From contig JBAIAA010000433.1 of NCBI GenBank assembly GCA_037893245.1, positions 1,116,001 to 1,180,000 of the forward strand: a stretch of 64,000 bases of DNA, given 5' to 3'. Origin of the DNA: Crossaster papposus. Taxonomy: Eukaryota > Echinodermata > Asteroidea > Velatida > Solasteridae. A program made the translations under genes and the position numbers. The notes beneath the pieces were generated by a model. The model ran no database searches. It worked only from the letters and a program-made list of their open reading frames with translations, and was not told the origin of the DNA. Positions 39,801-48,418 of this stretch are shown here, piece after piece. Position 1 is the first letter of the stretch. Every line of letters begins with the position of its first letter.

Positions 39801-41436
39801 GATACTCTTCTTGTAAACATTCTGTTTCAACTCTAGCTTCTGGCTTATCTATCACTTGAGGCGAGGCACAAACTTTGTCACCAGCTATGTCATTACCTAA
39901 CAGAAAACTGACTCCCTCAATAGGAAGTGACGAAACTACGCCTACGACTACAGTGTCATTAACTAACTCAGACTCTAAGTTTACCTTATACAAAGGTACT
40001 GACACATAACCTCCCTCAATACCCTGAATTAAAGCACAAGCTTTATCTGAACTAGAAGAGGACAACGAAATCACATCCGCAAGCATTAACGACTGTGCAG
40101 CTCCTGTGTCTCTTAAAATAACTACAGGTTGTTTCTTACAATCACCTGTAATTAGTGAAACCTGACCTTCTGATATGAAGCTTCTATATACTTTTGATAC
40201 GTCATTCACAACTTCATCCATAACATTATTCCTAATCTTATCCGTTTTCTGATCATCTATAGCCACATGCGTTTTAACAAAAGCAACTGGCTTAGGAGAC
40301 ATATCTTTCTTCCATTTCCAACACTGGGCTTTAACATGACCCTTCCTATTACAATAATGACAAGTTATTCTAGAACTAGAAAAATTAGCCTTTACGCTAT
40401 CCTGAGAAGCATATGGTTTGTTATCTGCTCGTGAAGATACTTGCAAACCTTTCTGATCTCTTACTCTATCATTCCTCTGGTCAAACAACTTTCTTGTCCT
40501 AGGCCCACTAATGTAATGAGCCTGCTGAGGTTTGGTTAACATATGAGTGAGTTCGTAATCATCTGCCATTACAGCCGCTTGACGAAAACTAGTTACTTTA
40601 TGATCATCTAGATGAGTCTTAATCTCTACAGGAAGGCTATTCTTAAACTCTTCAAGCAGCACTACTTCCCTGAAATTTTCAAAGTTTTTTTCAAGTTTTA
40701 GCGACCTATACCACTGATCAAGAACTATCTCTTTCTCTCTAGCGAACTCTACAAATGTGTGCCCAGACTGTCTTGTCAGTCTTCTAAATTTCTGCCGGTA
40801 GGCTTCAGGCACCAAGGCATATGCGGTTAAAATTGCAGCCTTAACCTTAACATAGTCGGAAGATTGTTCCTCTGACAGAGTACTGTAAACCTCCTGAGCT
40901 TTTCCAACAAAAATGCTCTGCAATAACAATGTCCAAAACTCTACTGGCCACTTTAAACGATTCGCAATTTTCTCAAAGGAAACAAAGTAAATCTCTACAT
41001 CCTTTTCGTTAAACTTAGGAACTAGCCTAATGTTTTTGGTCAAGTCAAATTCAGGAAGGGGTGTTTTAACATCCTTAGTTCTTACTTTAGCTTCGATTTC
41101 AAATAAATGATGCTCATGTTCTAGCTCTAACTTCTTTAATTCAAACTCTCGATCTTCTCGTTTTTGGCGTTCAGCGAATTCCAATTTCAGCCTTTCCTTC
41201 TCTAACTCTATCTTGGCAAGCTCTATTCGTTCGTGACTATTACTTAGACTTAGAGTGCCTAATTGCAGGTTACCAGCAATGGCCTCAACCAATTCAGCCT
41301 TTCTTAATTTTGAGGAAACTGTTAGGCCTAAATGGTCAGCTATGGCCCTAAGCTCAGCCTTTTTAAGAGTTCCTACTTTCTGCAAGGACAAGTCTTCTGA
41401 ATCTAAAAATTCTTTAACATCAAAAGGATTATCCAT
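36829..41436 (-). CDS. Gag-Pol polyprotein, domain order Gag-PR-INT-RT-RNaseH
   Basis: Single uninterrupted frame of 1535 residues from ATG at 41436. Residues 1-~350: Gag-like region with a charged coiled-coil segment (about 65-125) and a retrotransposon gag core (about 130-300). CCHC knuckle: C359, C362, H367, C372. Protease: DTG at 443-445. Integrase: zinc-binding H680/H687 and C717/C720, catalytic D751, D810, E846 (35 residues between the last two), then a GPY/F-type module near 983-1018. Reverse transcriptase follows: VSKIDL with D1209, YIDD at 1269-1272. RNase H: D1418, E1458, D1487, D1530, ending at SRV. Integrase before RT is the copia-like order that defines Gmr1 elements, although the RT itself is gypsy-type. 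The key catalytic residues are present and I see no frameshift. Gag and Pol are fused with no frameshift site, so how their ratio is set is unclear. Confidence 0.93.
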   Translation of the reverse strand: MDNPFDVKEFLDSEDLSLQKVGTLKKAELRAIADHLGLTVSSKLRKAELVEAIAGNLQLGTLSLSNSHERIELAKIELEKERLKLEFAERQKREDREFELKKLELEHEHHLFEIEAKVRTKDVKTPLPEFDLTKNIRLVPKFNEKDVEIYFVSFEKIANRLKWPVEFWTLLLQSIFVGKAQEVYSTLSEEQSSDYVKVKAAILTAYALVPEAYRQKFRRLTRQSGHTFVEFAREKEIVLDQWYRSLKLEKNFENFREVVLLEEFKNSLPVEIKTHLDDHKVTSFRQAAVMADDYELTHMLTKPQQAHYISGPRTRKLFDQRNDRVRDQKGLQVSSRADNKPYASQDSVKANFSSSRITCHYCNRKGHVKAQCWKWKKDMSPKPVAFVKTHVAIDDQKTDKIRNNVMDEVVNDVSKVYRSFISEGQVSLITGDCKKQPVVILRDTGAAQSLMLADVISLSSSSSDKACALIQGIEGGYVSVPLYKVNLESELVNDTVVVGVVSSLPIEGVSFLLGNDIAGDKVCASPQVIDKPEARVETECLQEEYPGIFPACVVTRSQSQKAVEDVNNSYHIPEDSDVRLAETFFNNLDNDMDETNSKSLMFTRNELIKEQQTDSNLKILIDNALTSEEADTVPECFYVKSGILMRKWRPPDSPANEEWRVVHQIVVPPSYRSEILRLAHSVPVAGHLGIKKTQAKILQHMYWPKLHRDVVDYCRTCHTCQLVGKPQPAIKPAPLIPIPVCNEPFTRVLVDCVGPLPRTKSGFNYLLTIMDMTTRFPEAIPLKRITAQIVVDALVKFFTRYGLPKEIQSDQGSNFMSGIFQQVMKELGIKQLTSSAYHPQSQGALERYHQTMKTMLRAYCVEYPEDWDKGISFVLFATRDTPNESTGFTPFELVYGHEVRGPLKLIKEKFLDEKEECNLLDYVSSFKERLTKACEMASANLKTSQKAMKMQFDKKAKARRFKPGDKVLVLLPVLGDSLSARFSGPYEVGKRLNDVNYIVNTPNRRKRKRLCHVNMLKPYFERECCEPVATFSVVNKSISQSSDLVEPVPEFEKNKMDPLSTRVSNSEILKNLDDAFNYLPEDQKSDIVQLIGEHKQIFTDVLGSTSAAIHDVDVGESMPIKQHPYRLNPEKSKMVKEEVKYMLEHNIIEASDSSWSSPIVLIPKPDGSQRFCIDYRKVNAVTKTDSYPIPRIEDCIDKVGKAKYVSKIDLLKGYWQVPLTDRAQEVSAFVTPDGLYQCKVMPFGMKNAPATFQRLMNNITAKLDNCVAYIDDVIVYSDTWHDHVKHITELFDALIRANLVINLKKSEFAKAQVTYLGHIVGQGQVYPREAKVEAIAELPIPTNKRELRRVIGMIGFYRKFVRNFSQVVAPLTNLLQKNTKFIWSESCQKSFDQLKAVLINRPVLIAPNFEHPFKIAIDASDIGVGAVLLQDNIDGIECPVSYFSRKLNKHQKMYSTVEKETLSLILALQHFDIYVTCGTSEVTVYTDHNPLVFLEKFKTKNQRLFRWSLLLQPYALKLVHIAGKENVIADTLSRV

Positions 41437-41665
41437 TGTAGAACACTATACAACTAACGTCCACAAATTCAAAGACACAAATACATTACATAAACACAGT
41501 CGCATAAACTGGTTTCGCAAAGTTATCGTAAATCCTAAACTAATCATATCTATTTCATAATTTCAAATATTGACTAGTTTACATTTTGTTTCATTTTCTT
41601 TTCATTTCATTTCCAATTTCATTTTTTATTTTCAATTTCAATTTCATGTTTATGTTCATGGTCAT

Positions 41666-41683
41666 TTCCCGGACAAGCCCCCA
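41666..41683 (-). promoter_or_regulatory. Primer binding site, tRNA-Pro-like
   Basis: On the minus strand TGGGGGCTTGTCCGGGA begins three bases after the 5' LTR end. It matches the complement of the tRNA-Pro 3' end (TGGGGGCTCGTCCGGGAT) except for one internal base and the last position. Confidence 0.7.
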
Positions 41684-41686
41684 TTT

Positions 41687-42715
41687 TGTTATGATCCCAA
41701 ATCTAACAAGTACATTTACCGCGAGAAAAGTCTCATTCCTCTCCCCAGAAAAGGAACCAAAACAAAGTGGAAACGAAACGAAGTAATAACACTTAATAAT
41801 ATAATTAATCACACAAAAATACAGAAGATACGATTAAATACAGACTTGATGTAATAAAAACACATTACCAGTATTTGCTTGAACTTAATATGAAGGGGCG
41901 AGCAGCTGGCATTAACAAAACAGTTCAGTGTTTTAAAGCAATGAAGCGTTGAAACTCCGGGCTCACGGCGACAACGACTCCTGGTGACAACGAATCCAAG
42001 CGACAGTGACTCCCGGCGACAACGACTCCCGGCGACAGGAAAAGGGGGGAATAGGGCTCTTCTAACGGGTCCTTCCGTTAGCTAACAGCTCGGCTAACAT
42101 GCCATGCTCGATGAACTGTCACGCACGTCGGACGACACACCCATAGCAGGTTGACTTCAGGATCCGATAACTCGGATCCAAGTCCCAATGTCCGACGAAA
42201 TCGCCAGTCCCGGACCAGGCAGCACAAAGTGCAAAGAATCACGCTGCTGTCTACATCGCCGAGCCACTCGACGACAAACAAACTGGACAGCAGACTCCCG
42301 GTCTCGGGTCCTCTGGCGCGTGCCCCAGGGGAACCTCCCCAAAAACAGCCGGCAGTGCGGGCACACTCGTGACACAGCTCACGGTCCTTTCCGTCCGATG
42401 GTGAGGGATGAAAGGCACGCCCCATAATGTGTCCATCCACTATATACCGTGACGAACATTCCATTTAGCGTACCGTAAATTCCGGCAACTTGGTCGCTCG
42501 AAAGTTTGTCGATTGTTTGATAATTTGCATAAGATTAACTGCTCGCCCCAATTGGGTTAATCTGCTCGCCCCAGATATTTAATCTGCTCGCCCCAGATAT
42601 TTACCTGGCTTAGAATTCTTGTTGTACAATGTACACAAACAAAACATACAATTTAAATACTGATGATCAACTAAATAACAAATACGAATAGTTAAATAAA
42701 TACCTCATCTTAACA
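41687..42715 (-). repeat. 5' LTR of the Gmr1-like element, with promoter motifs
   Basis: 1029 bp, matching the left LTR. On the minus strand a perfect octamer ATGCAAAT (42530-42523) lies about 77 bases upstream of TATATA (42446-42440), a plausible core promoter for the element. GC-rich repeated sequence follows downstream of the TATA box. Start site and polyadenylation signal were not identified. Confidence 0.93.
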
Positions 42716-42945
42716 CTAAGGGTTTGGGGAACCCAGTCAATGATTATTCATTTCAGATGCAAGATACACAAAAGCCATGGGCAATTTCTGGAGTTTAATA
42801 CTTTATTTCCTGTAATAGTTGCCTACTTTCTTTTCATATTGCAAAACCGAGCTTTTTCATAACTTGTACATGTACTAAGTTTTGTTTTGATACTCATTGA
42901 AACACTGTCCAACAAGAGCTGAGCTATACTCTAATTAATACTCAC

Positions 42946-43960
42946 AAAAAAGGGTTTCTTCAAGATGGGAAATTCAATGGTAATGGTGCGCACATCACCA
43001 TCCTTCAGGCCTTGAATCCACTGTCTTCTCTTTGTAAATGTGTCTCGCTGGAGTTTCTGCAGTTTGGGGCGATTAGGATTCAACTCGATGCACATATGTT
43101 TCATTGTCTCCACTGCCTCCTCATACGTCTGTCCATCCAAGTCATCTAAAACAGAAATCCAGTCCAATAGATGTTTAAATAGTACTGTAGATGCAAAGGT
43201 TAACATGAAATAAGACTTACAATAAACATGTTAGCTTGAGCAGTCTCACTAGCATTGAGGCAGCATATATGGTGGGGTCGTCATAAAAGTGAAATTTGGA
43301 ATTTTGGCCATTGAATGAACTCTTTACTATACCTCCATGTTCCTGAACAGCAAGAAACTGAGTAGCCCTTGAAGTTGTCTTTCCCTTGATGGCGGAATTA
43401 GGCTGTACCTTGAGTGACCTGTTCTTCCTTCTCCATCTGATGTTGCGAAGCTTCTGGGATAGTTTCTCATTGAAGTAGGACTGCAAATAGACAAAAAATG
43501 TTCCCGCAGGAGTCATATTATTATTAATTATTTCTGGTAATGAAACAGGATCCCTCAAAAGTGCCCTATGCACTGTAGCTCGAAAACCTGAAGAAACCTG
43601 TACAGAGAATACAATGAGCCTTTTTGAGGTATGGCTGACACAATAGAAGGGCGCTGTTTGATTTGGGTACAATCTGTTGTATTTTACCCAAACCAAACAA
43701 CGCCCTCCTATTGTGTCAGCCATACCTCAAAAAGGCTAATGAGAATTAAGAAGATACAGTTTTAGAGGTGGGAGCTGGGAAAACCCTAGAAGATTGAGGC
43801 ACCACAACCAAACGGTGAGCACTGTAGATTCTTATTACACATATAGTATATGTGTATATGATATACAGCTCTTGAACAGTGCCAAAAACAGACTTACCCA
43901 ATGATCTGCACCTTTGTGGCTAATGCAGGGATAGCTGTGGTACATATTTTTCTTGTGAAG
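42946..43960 (-). pseudogene. SAM-protein gene, middle exons E4b-E6
   Basis: E4b (43960-43898, 21 codons, HKKNMYHSYPC) resumes on the far side of the LINE and ends TGG|GTAAGT in phase 0. E5 (43480-43333) follows TCTATTTGCAG, contains FNEKLSQKLRNIRWRRK and ends GGAG|GTATAG in phase 1. E6 (43145-42946) follows TTCTGTTTTAG, contains YEEAVETMKHM and FTKRRQWIQ, and ends TTT|GTGAGT in phase 0. The E4b/E5 intron holds a 121-bp MITE. The E6/E7 intron holds the LTR retrotransposon. Confidence 0.72.
43617..43737. mobile_element. 121-bp palindromic MITE in a SAM-gene intron
   Basis: The two halves are near-perfect reverse complements. Ends are AGCCTTTTTGAGGTATGGCT and its complement, and the centre is a few unpaired bases near 43675. 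It is flanked by AATG at 43613-43616 and 43738-43741, a probable 4-bp duplication. It lies between exons E4b and E5, has no coding capacity, and could form a long hairpin in the transcript. Confidence 0.75.
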
Positions 43961-44271
43961 AGGTGAGCGCCTAACAAGCTGCCACTCAAATCAGCTCTGC
44001 AAATGTTTGCCAATTTCTTTGTGTTTTGCTTCATTTGTGTTCTCACTCTTATACCACTGGATTTGTTACAACACCAGGAATCTGCTGGACTTTTTCTGTG
44101 CATCTTGGAGTCATCTATGATGTGAAATTGGTGATTTTCTGTTGGATTTTTGCTGTGTCACATCGAGAAATTTGCTGTACAGAGCTAACACACACATTGC
44201 TGGTTGCATTGCTGTGCGGTCAGCCATCACCTCCATTACATAACACTGTTTATTATGCCCAGCTGTGGACA

Positions 44272-47200
44272 ATGGAGGTCAGCTTCCTGTTTATTCTCTC
44301 CCTGCTTGCTGGACCACTGTGCTCCAATGACTCATCTGTGGTCAGCTTTCAGCAATCAACATCAACTGTGTACAGTGCATGCACTATGCCAAAGACATTA
44401 AAATCCATCCAACATCGAAGATACCTTAAATGCCCTGTTCCTAATTACTATGACAACTCACCAGCTAGTTTTCACTTGGAAATTGTGATCTTTGGTGACA
44501 TTGCTCTAAATCCCGGTCCTGATGCTGAAAATAATTCGAACTCGGAAACCACTCTGAAATCTTCAATTTCCTACTCCCGTAACAAGCTTCTTAGTCTGCG
44601 TTATGCCCCATCTACACGTGCTACAACTTTACCTTCATGCCCTATTGAGTTACAGAATCTCGGACTTTTTGTAAATCCCAACTGTATTTACCAACCTACA
44701 CATCGTGGTAAAAAAGCGGGTCGCCGTAGAACAGTTCACCAATCACTACAGCCTGAACCCACACACCCATCTGTTCCAGCACCAGTGACTCACGCCAAAT
44801 CCCAACTCAGCTTTTGTGTTTTAAATACACAGTCCATCTGTAACAAGTCTGAAGACTTCGTGGATTTTGTTCTGCAGAAAAATCTGGACCTTGTTGCTGT
44901 GTCTGAAACATGGCTGAGACCAGGTGATGACCTAACATGTCGTCAGTGTACCCCTGCTGGCTACTATTTTCATCAAATTCCTAGACCTCACAAGACTGGA
45001 GGGGGAGTTGCAATACTTTACAGATCCAGTTTATGTGTCTCTGTGAAAGATAATAACATCCATTACACAACCTTCGAATCTCTTCATGCTGAAATAACAG
45101 GAAACTCAAAATCTGTTCGCCTCGTCGTTTTATACAGACCCGAAAGAGATGCCAACGGCCATCATGTGACTTTTTCAAGTTTTCTTCAAGAATTTGAGAA
45201 TTTGATTTTGGAATATCTCCTACACCCATCTGACATCATCATCACCGGTGACTTCAACATTCATGTTGATGACATCCATAACACCAATGCAAACCAATTC
45301 AAGCATTTGCTATCGGCTTATGGCCTTATCCAGCATGTCACGGAGCCGACTCATCGTCTCGGTCATTGTCTGGACCTTGTAATAACTCGTGATATCACCC
45401 CACCTGCTGTCTCTAACATTACGATTCTACCTGGATTATCAGACCATTATGCAGTTATGTGTAATTTGAGCCTGTGCAAGCCCAACATCCCAACCATCAC
45501 TGTAAAGACCCGACAGTGGAAAAACGTAGATCTTCCTGAAGTGTTCCGGGATATAGGAACTCATTTGGAAAAATTAAACCTCGATCATGACGACTTGAAT
45601 GTATATGTCAGCCAATACGAAAGTACTGTCCGTGACATCTTGGATTTACACGCACCTTTGAAAACAAGATCTGTCAAGGTCCGAACTGAATTTCCTTGGT
45701 TCAATGATGACATTAGAGCTGCAAGAAAGATTCGTCGTCAACTTGAGCGAAAATGGCGGGAAAACGGAAAACTTGAATCACACCGACGAGAATATCGCAA
45801 CCAATGTAATGTGGTTAGGAAATTGATCAACCAGGTGAAGATTACCCACTTCACATCCCAAGTTCATGAATCCTCAGGAGATCAAAAGAAGCTCTTCAAG
45901 ATAATTGATAAACTGTTGCTGAAACCCAGAACCCCTGTCCTTCCTTCCAACTACAATGATCAGGATCTGGCAAATGAATTCTCCAAGTTCTTTGTCACCA
46001 AGATTTCAGACATCCGCTCATCATTCTCATCGGCCCCTTGTGACATGCGCCAGACATCGCCACATCTTCACCAAGACTGTAGACTCTATGTGTTTGAGCC
46101 TACCACTGCTGCTGAGATTCAAAGAATTATCATGAAATCTCCTACAAAATCCTGTGAACTGGACCCAGTATCAACATCCATGATAAAGCAGAACATTGAT
46201 ACATTTGTTCCGTACATCACTGCACTTGTAAACAAATCTCTCAGCTCCGGTCACTTCCCCGATAGCCTCAAGATTTCCTACATCAGGCCGCTCATCAAGA
46301 AACCCAACCTGGACAAGGAGGTATTCAAAAACTACAGACCAGTTGCGAACTTAAAGTATCTCGGAAAAGTCATTGAACGAGTAGTTTCATCACGCATTCG
46401 CGATCATATTGATGCTTTCAACCTGTCCGACACGTTCCAGTCGGCATACAAGCCTTTCCATGGGACGGAAGTTGCAGCTAGTCCGTGTGAACAACGATAT
46501 TCTTTCAGCCATGGACAATGGAAACCTTACAGCACTAGTCCTATTAGACTTGAGTGCCGCTTTTGACACTGTTGACCACAACATCCTCCTCTCCCGGCTT
46601 CAGAATTACCTCGGCATACAGGACACAGCCCTAGCATGGTGCAATTCTTATTTCTCCAATCGAACTCAGCACGTGTGTATCGGCACTGCAATATCAGACC
46701 CGGTTGTCTTGAACTACTCTGTGCCACAGGGGTCAGTACTGGGCCCACAGTGGTTTACGCTGTACACTTTGCCAATTCGTGACATCATTTTAAAATTTAA
46801 CCTGAATTACCATGTCTATGCGGACGACACTCAGCTATACATCACGTTTAAATCTTCTCAAGAACATGCCAATGCCTCCATTGAAAGACTTGAGAAATGT
46901 ATCCAAGAGATTCGCCACTGGACGCAACAGAACTTCCTGAAGTTAAATGACGACAAGACAGAGTTCCTTTTATTTGGATCACGTCAACAATTATCAAAAG
47001 TTTCAGTGCCATACATTTCCATCGGTGATGCTCAGATAGCTCCCTCGTTGCAGGCTCGGAACTTGGGTGTTATTTTTGATTCGTCAATGACACTTCAACC
47101 ACACATCAACAACGTCATTCGTCTCTCAACATTTCACATCAGGAACATCGGTAAAATACGCAAGTTTTTGGACAAGAGCGCTACAGAAAAAGTAATTCAT

Positions 47201-47668
47201 GCATTTGTCACTTCTCGCCTTGACAACGGCAATGCCCTTTTCTATGGTCTTCCGCATAACCAGATTGCTCGTCTCCAACGCCTCCAAAACACCGCAGCCC
47301 GCATGGTTACACTCTCTAAAAAATCCTGTTCCATCACCCCCATCCTGGAACAACTTCATTGGCTCCCTGTCTCTCAACGAATAATCTTCAAGCTTATGCT
47401 AATTGTCCACAAAGCACTCAATGGCAAGGCTCCCCATTACATCTCAGAACTTCTTCAAGTTTACACTCCATCAAGGAACCTACGATCCAGCAACATGCTT
47501 CTCCTCAAGGAATCCAAGTCACGACACTCGTGGGGCGACAGACGTTTTTCTGCAGCTGCACCACACATCTGGAACTCTTTACCGCTTAATCTTAGATCTT
47601 GTCTGTGTACAACAAAATTCAAATCACTTCTCAAAACTTATCTCATGTCTCAGGTTTTCAAGAACTAA
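44272..47668 (+). pseudogene. LINE endonuclease-reverse transcriptase, one frameshift
   Basis: The frame is open from about 44026, but the first in-frame ATG is at 44272 (MEVSFLFILSLLAG, a hydrophobic leader). A 2A-like motif follows, then a basic, low-complexity linker. The apurinic-type endonuclease shows VLNTQS, VAVSETWL, ITGDFNIHV and LSDHYAV. Reverse transcriptase motifs include NYRPVANLKYLGKVIERV and FQSAYKPFHGTE. Near 46470-46490 the reading frame shifts (one-base indel). It continues in another frame with LVRVNNDIL, LLDLSAAFDTVDH, YSVPQGSVLGP and YADD (46817-46828), then the usual carboxy end to the stop at 47668. The single break is the only obvious defect, so the copy is young but probably inactive. 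Confidence 0.88.
44470..44520 (+). other. 2A-like ribosome-skipping motif in the LINE protein
   Basis: The codons for FGDIALNPGP lie at 44491-44520. The 2A consensus is D(V/I)ExNPGP; here the glutamate is replaced by alanine, and the NPGP core is intact. If it functions, it would release a leader of about 82 residues (counted from the ATG at 44272) from the endonuclease-RT protein. 2A-like motifs near the amino end are known in several APE-type LINE clades of marine invertebrates. Activity of this variant cannot be judged from sequence. Confidence 0.65.
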
Positions 47669-47818
47669 TTTATTTGTTCCTCTCATTTGTTATTGTTTCT
47701 TTCAAGTTAAATATTACTTTGTTTGTTTTTTATGGTCTCTGCGCCTTGAACACCCAGCAGGGTGGATATGTGCGCATTACAAATCTTATTATTATTATTA
47801 TTATTATTAAACGGCCAA

Positions 47819-47875
47819 AATCACCATAGTCACCACGGGTGGTGAGGTCAGATTGTGCAATCACATGGTAGGCAG
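47819..47875 (-). other. Exon E4 sequence next to the LINE insertion
   Basis: Coding sense of the SAM-protein gene (YHVIAQSDLTTRGDYG) continues right up to the LINE tail, so the LINE landed in coding DNA. Confidence 0.7.
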
Positions 47876-48418
47876 TTTCTTCTATAAACTTTGACCACTC
47901 TTTGTGAACTTCATTGTTCTTCAGAAGCGTCTGGATATGAGCCGAATACGACGGGATCGTCAATCGCTGATATGGATCTGTTGCTGATGAAGTAGCACTT
48001 GTGTTAGGCAGTGTGGTGTCTAATGGAGTTGATGACGGCTGCAACACGAGTAGACATTTATGTTACACATTAAAAACACATGTTTTCATTAAAATGGTTC
48101 ACAAAGTAGGATATACCCAGTACTTAAATTTATGCCATAAATTGATTTTTTTCCAAGTTACTGTCCATAGTGTATTTGCAGGGTTGGGTTTTTTTATGCA
48201 AATTTCATGCATGGCCGGATGTGCCCCCGAGGCTTCTAAACCTACCTGAACTGGGACTTTTTGATTTATCCGTTTCACAAGAGTTGACAACTTCCTGGCC
48301 ACACCAATCTTGTCGGGGAACATTTTGAATATGTCATCCTCTGTTAAGCTGAGGATTGCAGTTCCATCAACTTCATTTTCTGTTTGACGGGAAGAACAAT
48401 TAATGCCCAATTGCCTAC

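Larger units (their letters stand above)
35681..42715 (-). mobile_element. Gmr1-like LTR retrotransposon (Ty3/gypsy lineage, INT before RT)
   Basis: Two 1029-bp LTRs (35681-36709 and 41687-42715), both beginning TGTTATGATC and ending CTTAACA on the plus strand, enclose one gag-pol frame. CTAA is duplicated at 35677-35680 and 42716-42719. I found no difference between the LTRs on reading. A tRNA-Pro-like primer site and a purine-rich tract lie at the expected inner LTR edges for a minus-strand element. It sits in the intron between exons 6 and 7 of the SAM-protein gene, in the same orientation. Intact frame and matching LTRs point to a recent insertion and a possibly active copy. Confidence 0.93.
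43961..47810 (+). mobile_element. L2/CR1-group non-LTR retrotransposon, near full length
   Basis: A LINE on the plus strand, opposite to the host gene, with an endonuclease-reverse transcriptase frame and a (TTA)n tail at about 47785-47810. The ends are set by the interrupted exon E4: coding sense stops at 47811 on one side and resumes at 43960 on the other, in frame. No convincing target duplication is visible. An AAACGG match at 43810 was rejected because it would place host exon E4b inside the element. The clade is judged from C-terminal motifs (LEQLHWLPV, PSRNLRSS, LPLNLRS) and the short-repeat tail; L2 against Crack or CR1 is not settled. Confidence 0.85.

Noticed and set aside
43810..47814. 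AAACGG direct repeat as a target duplication of the LINE
   Set aside because: It would put host exon E4b (43960-43898), with its consensus donor and perfect phase, inside the LINE. The coding evidence outweighs a six-base match.
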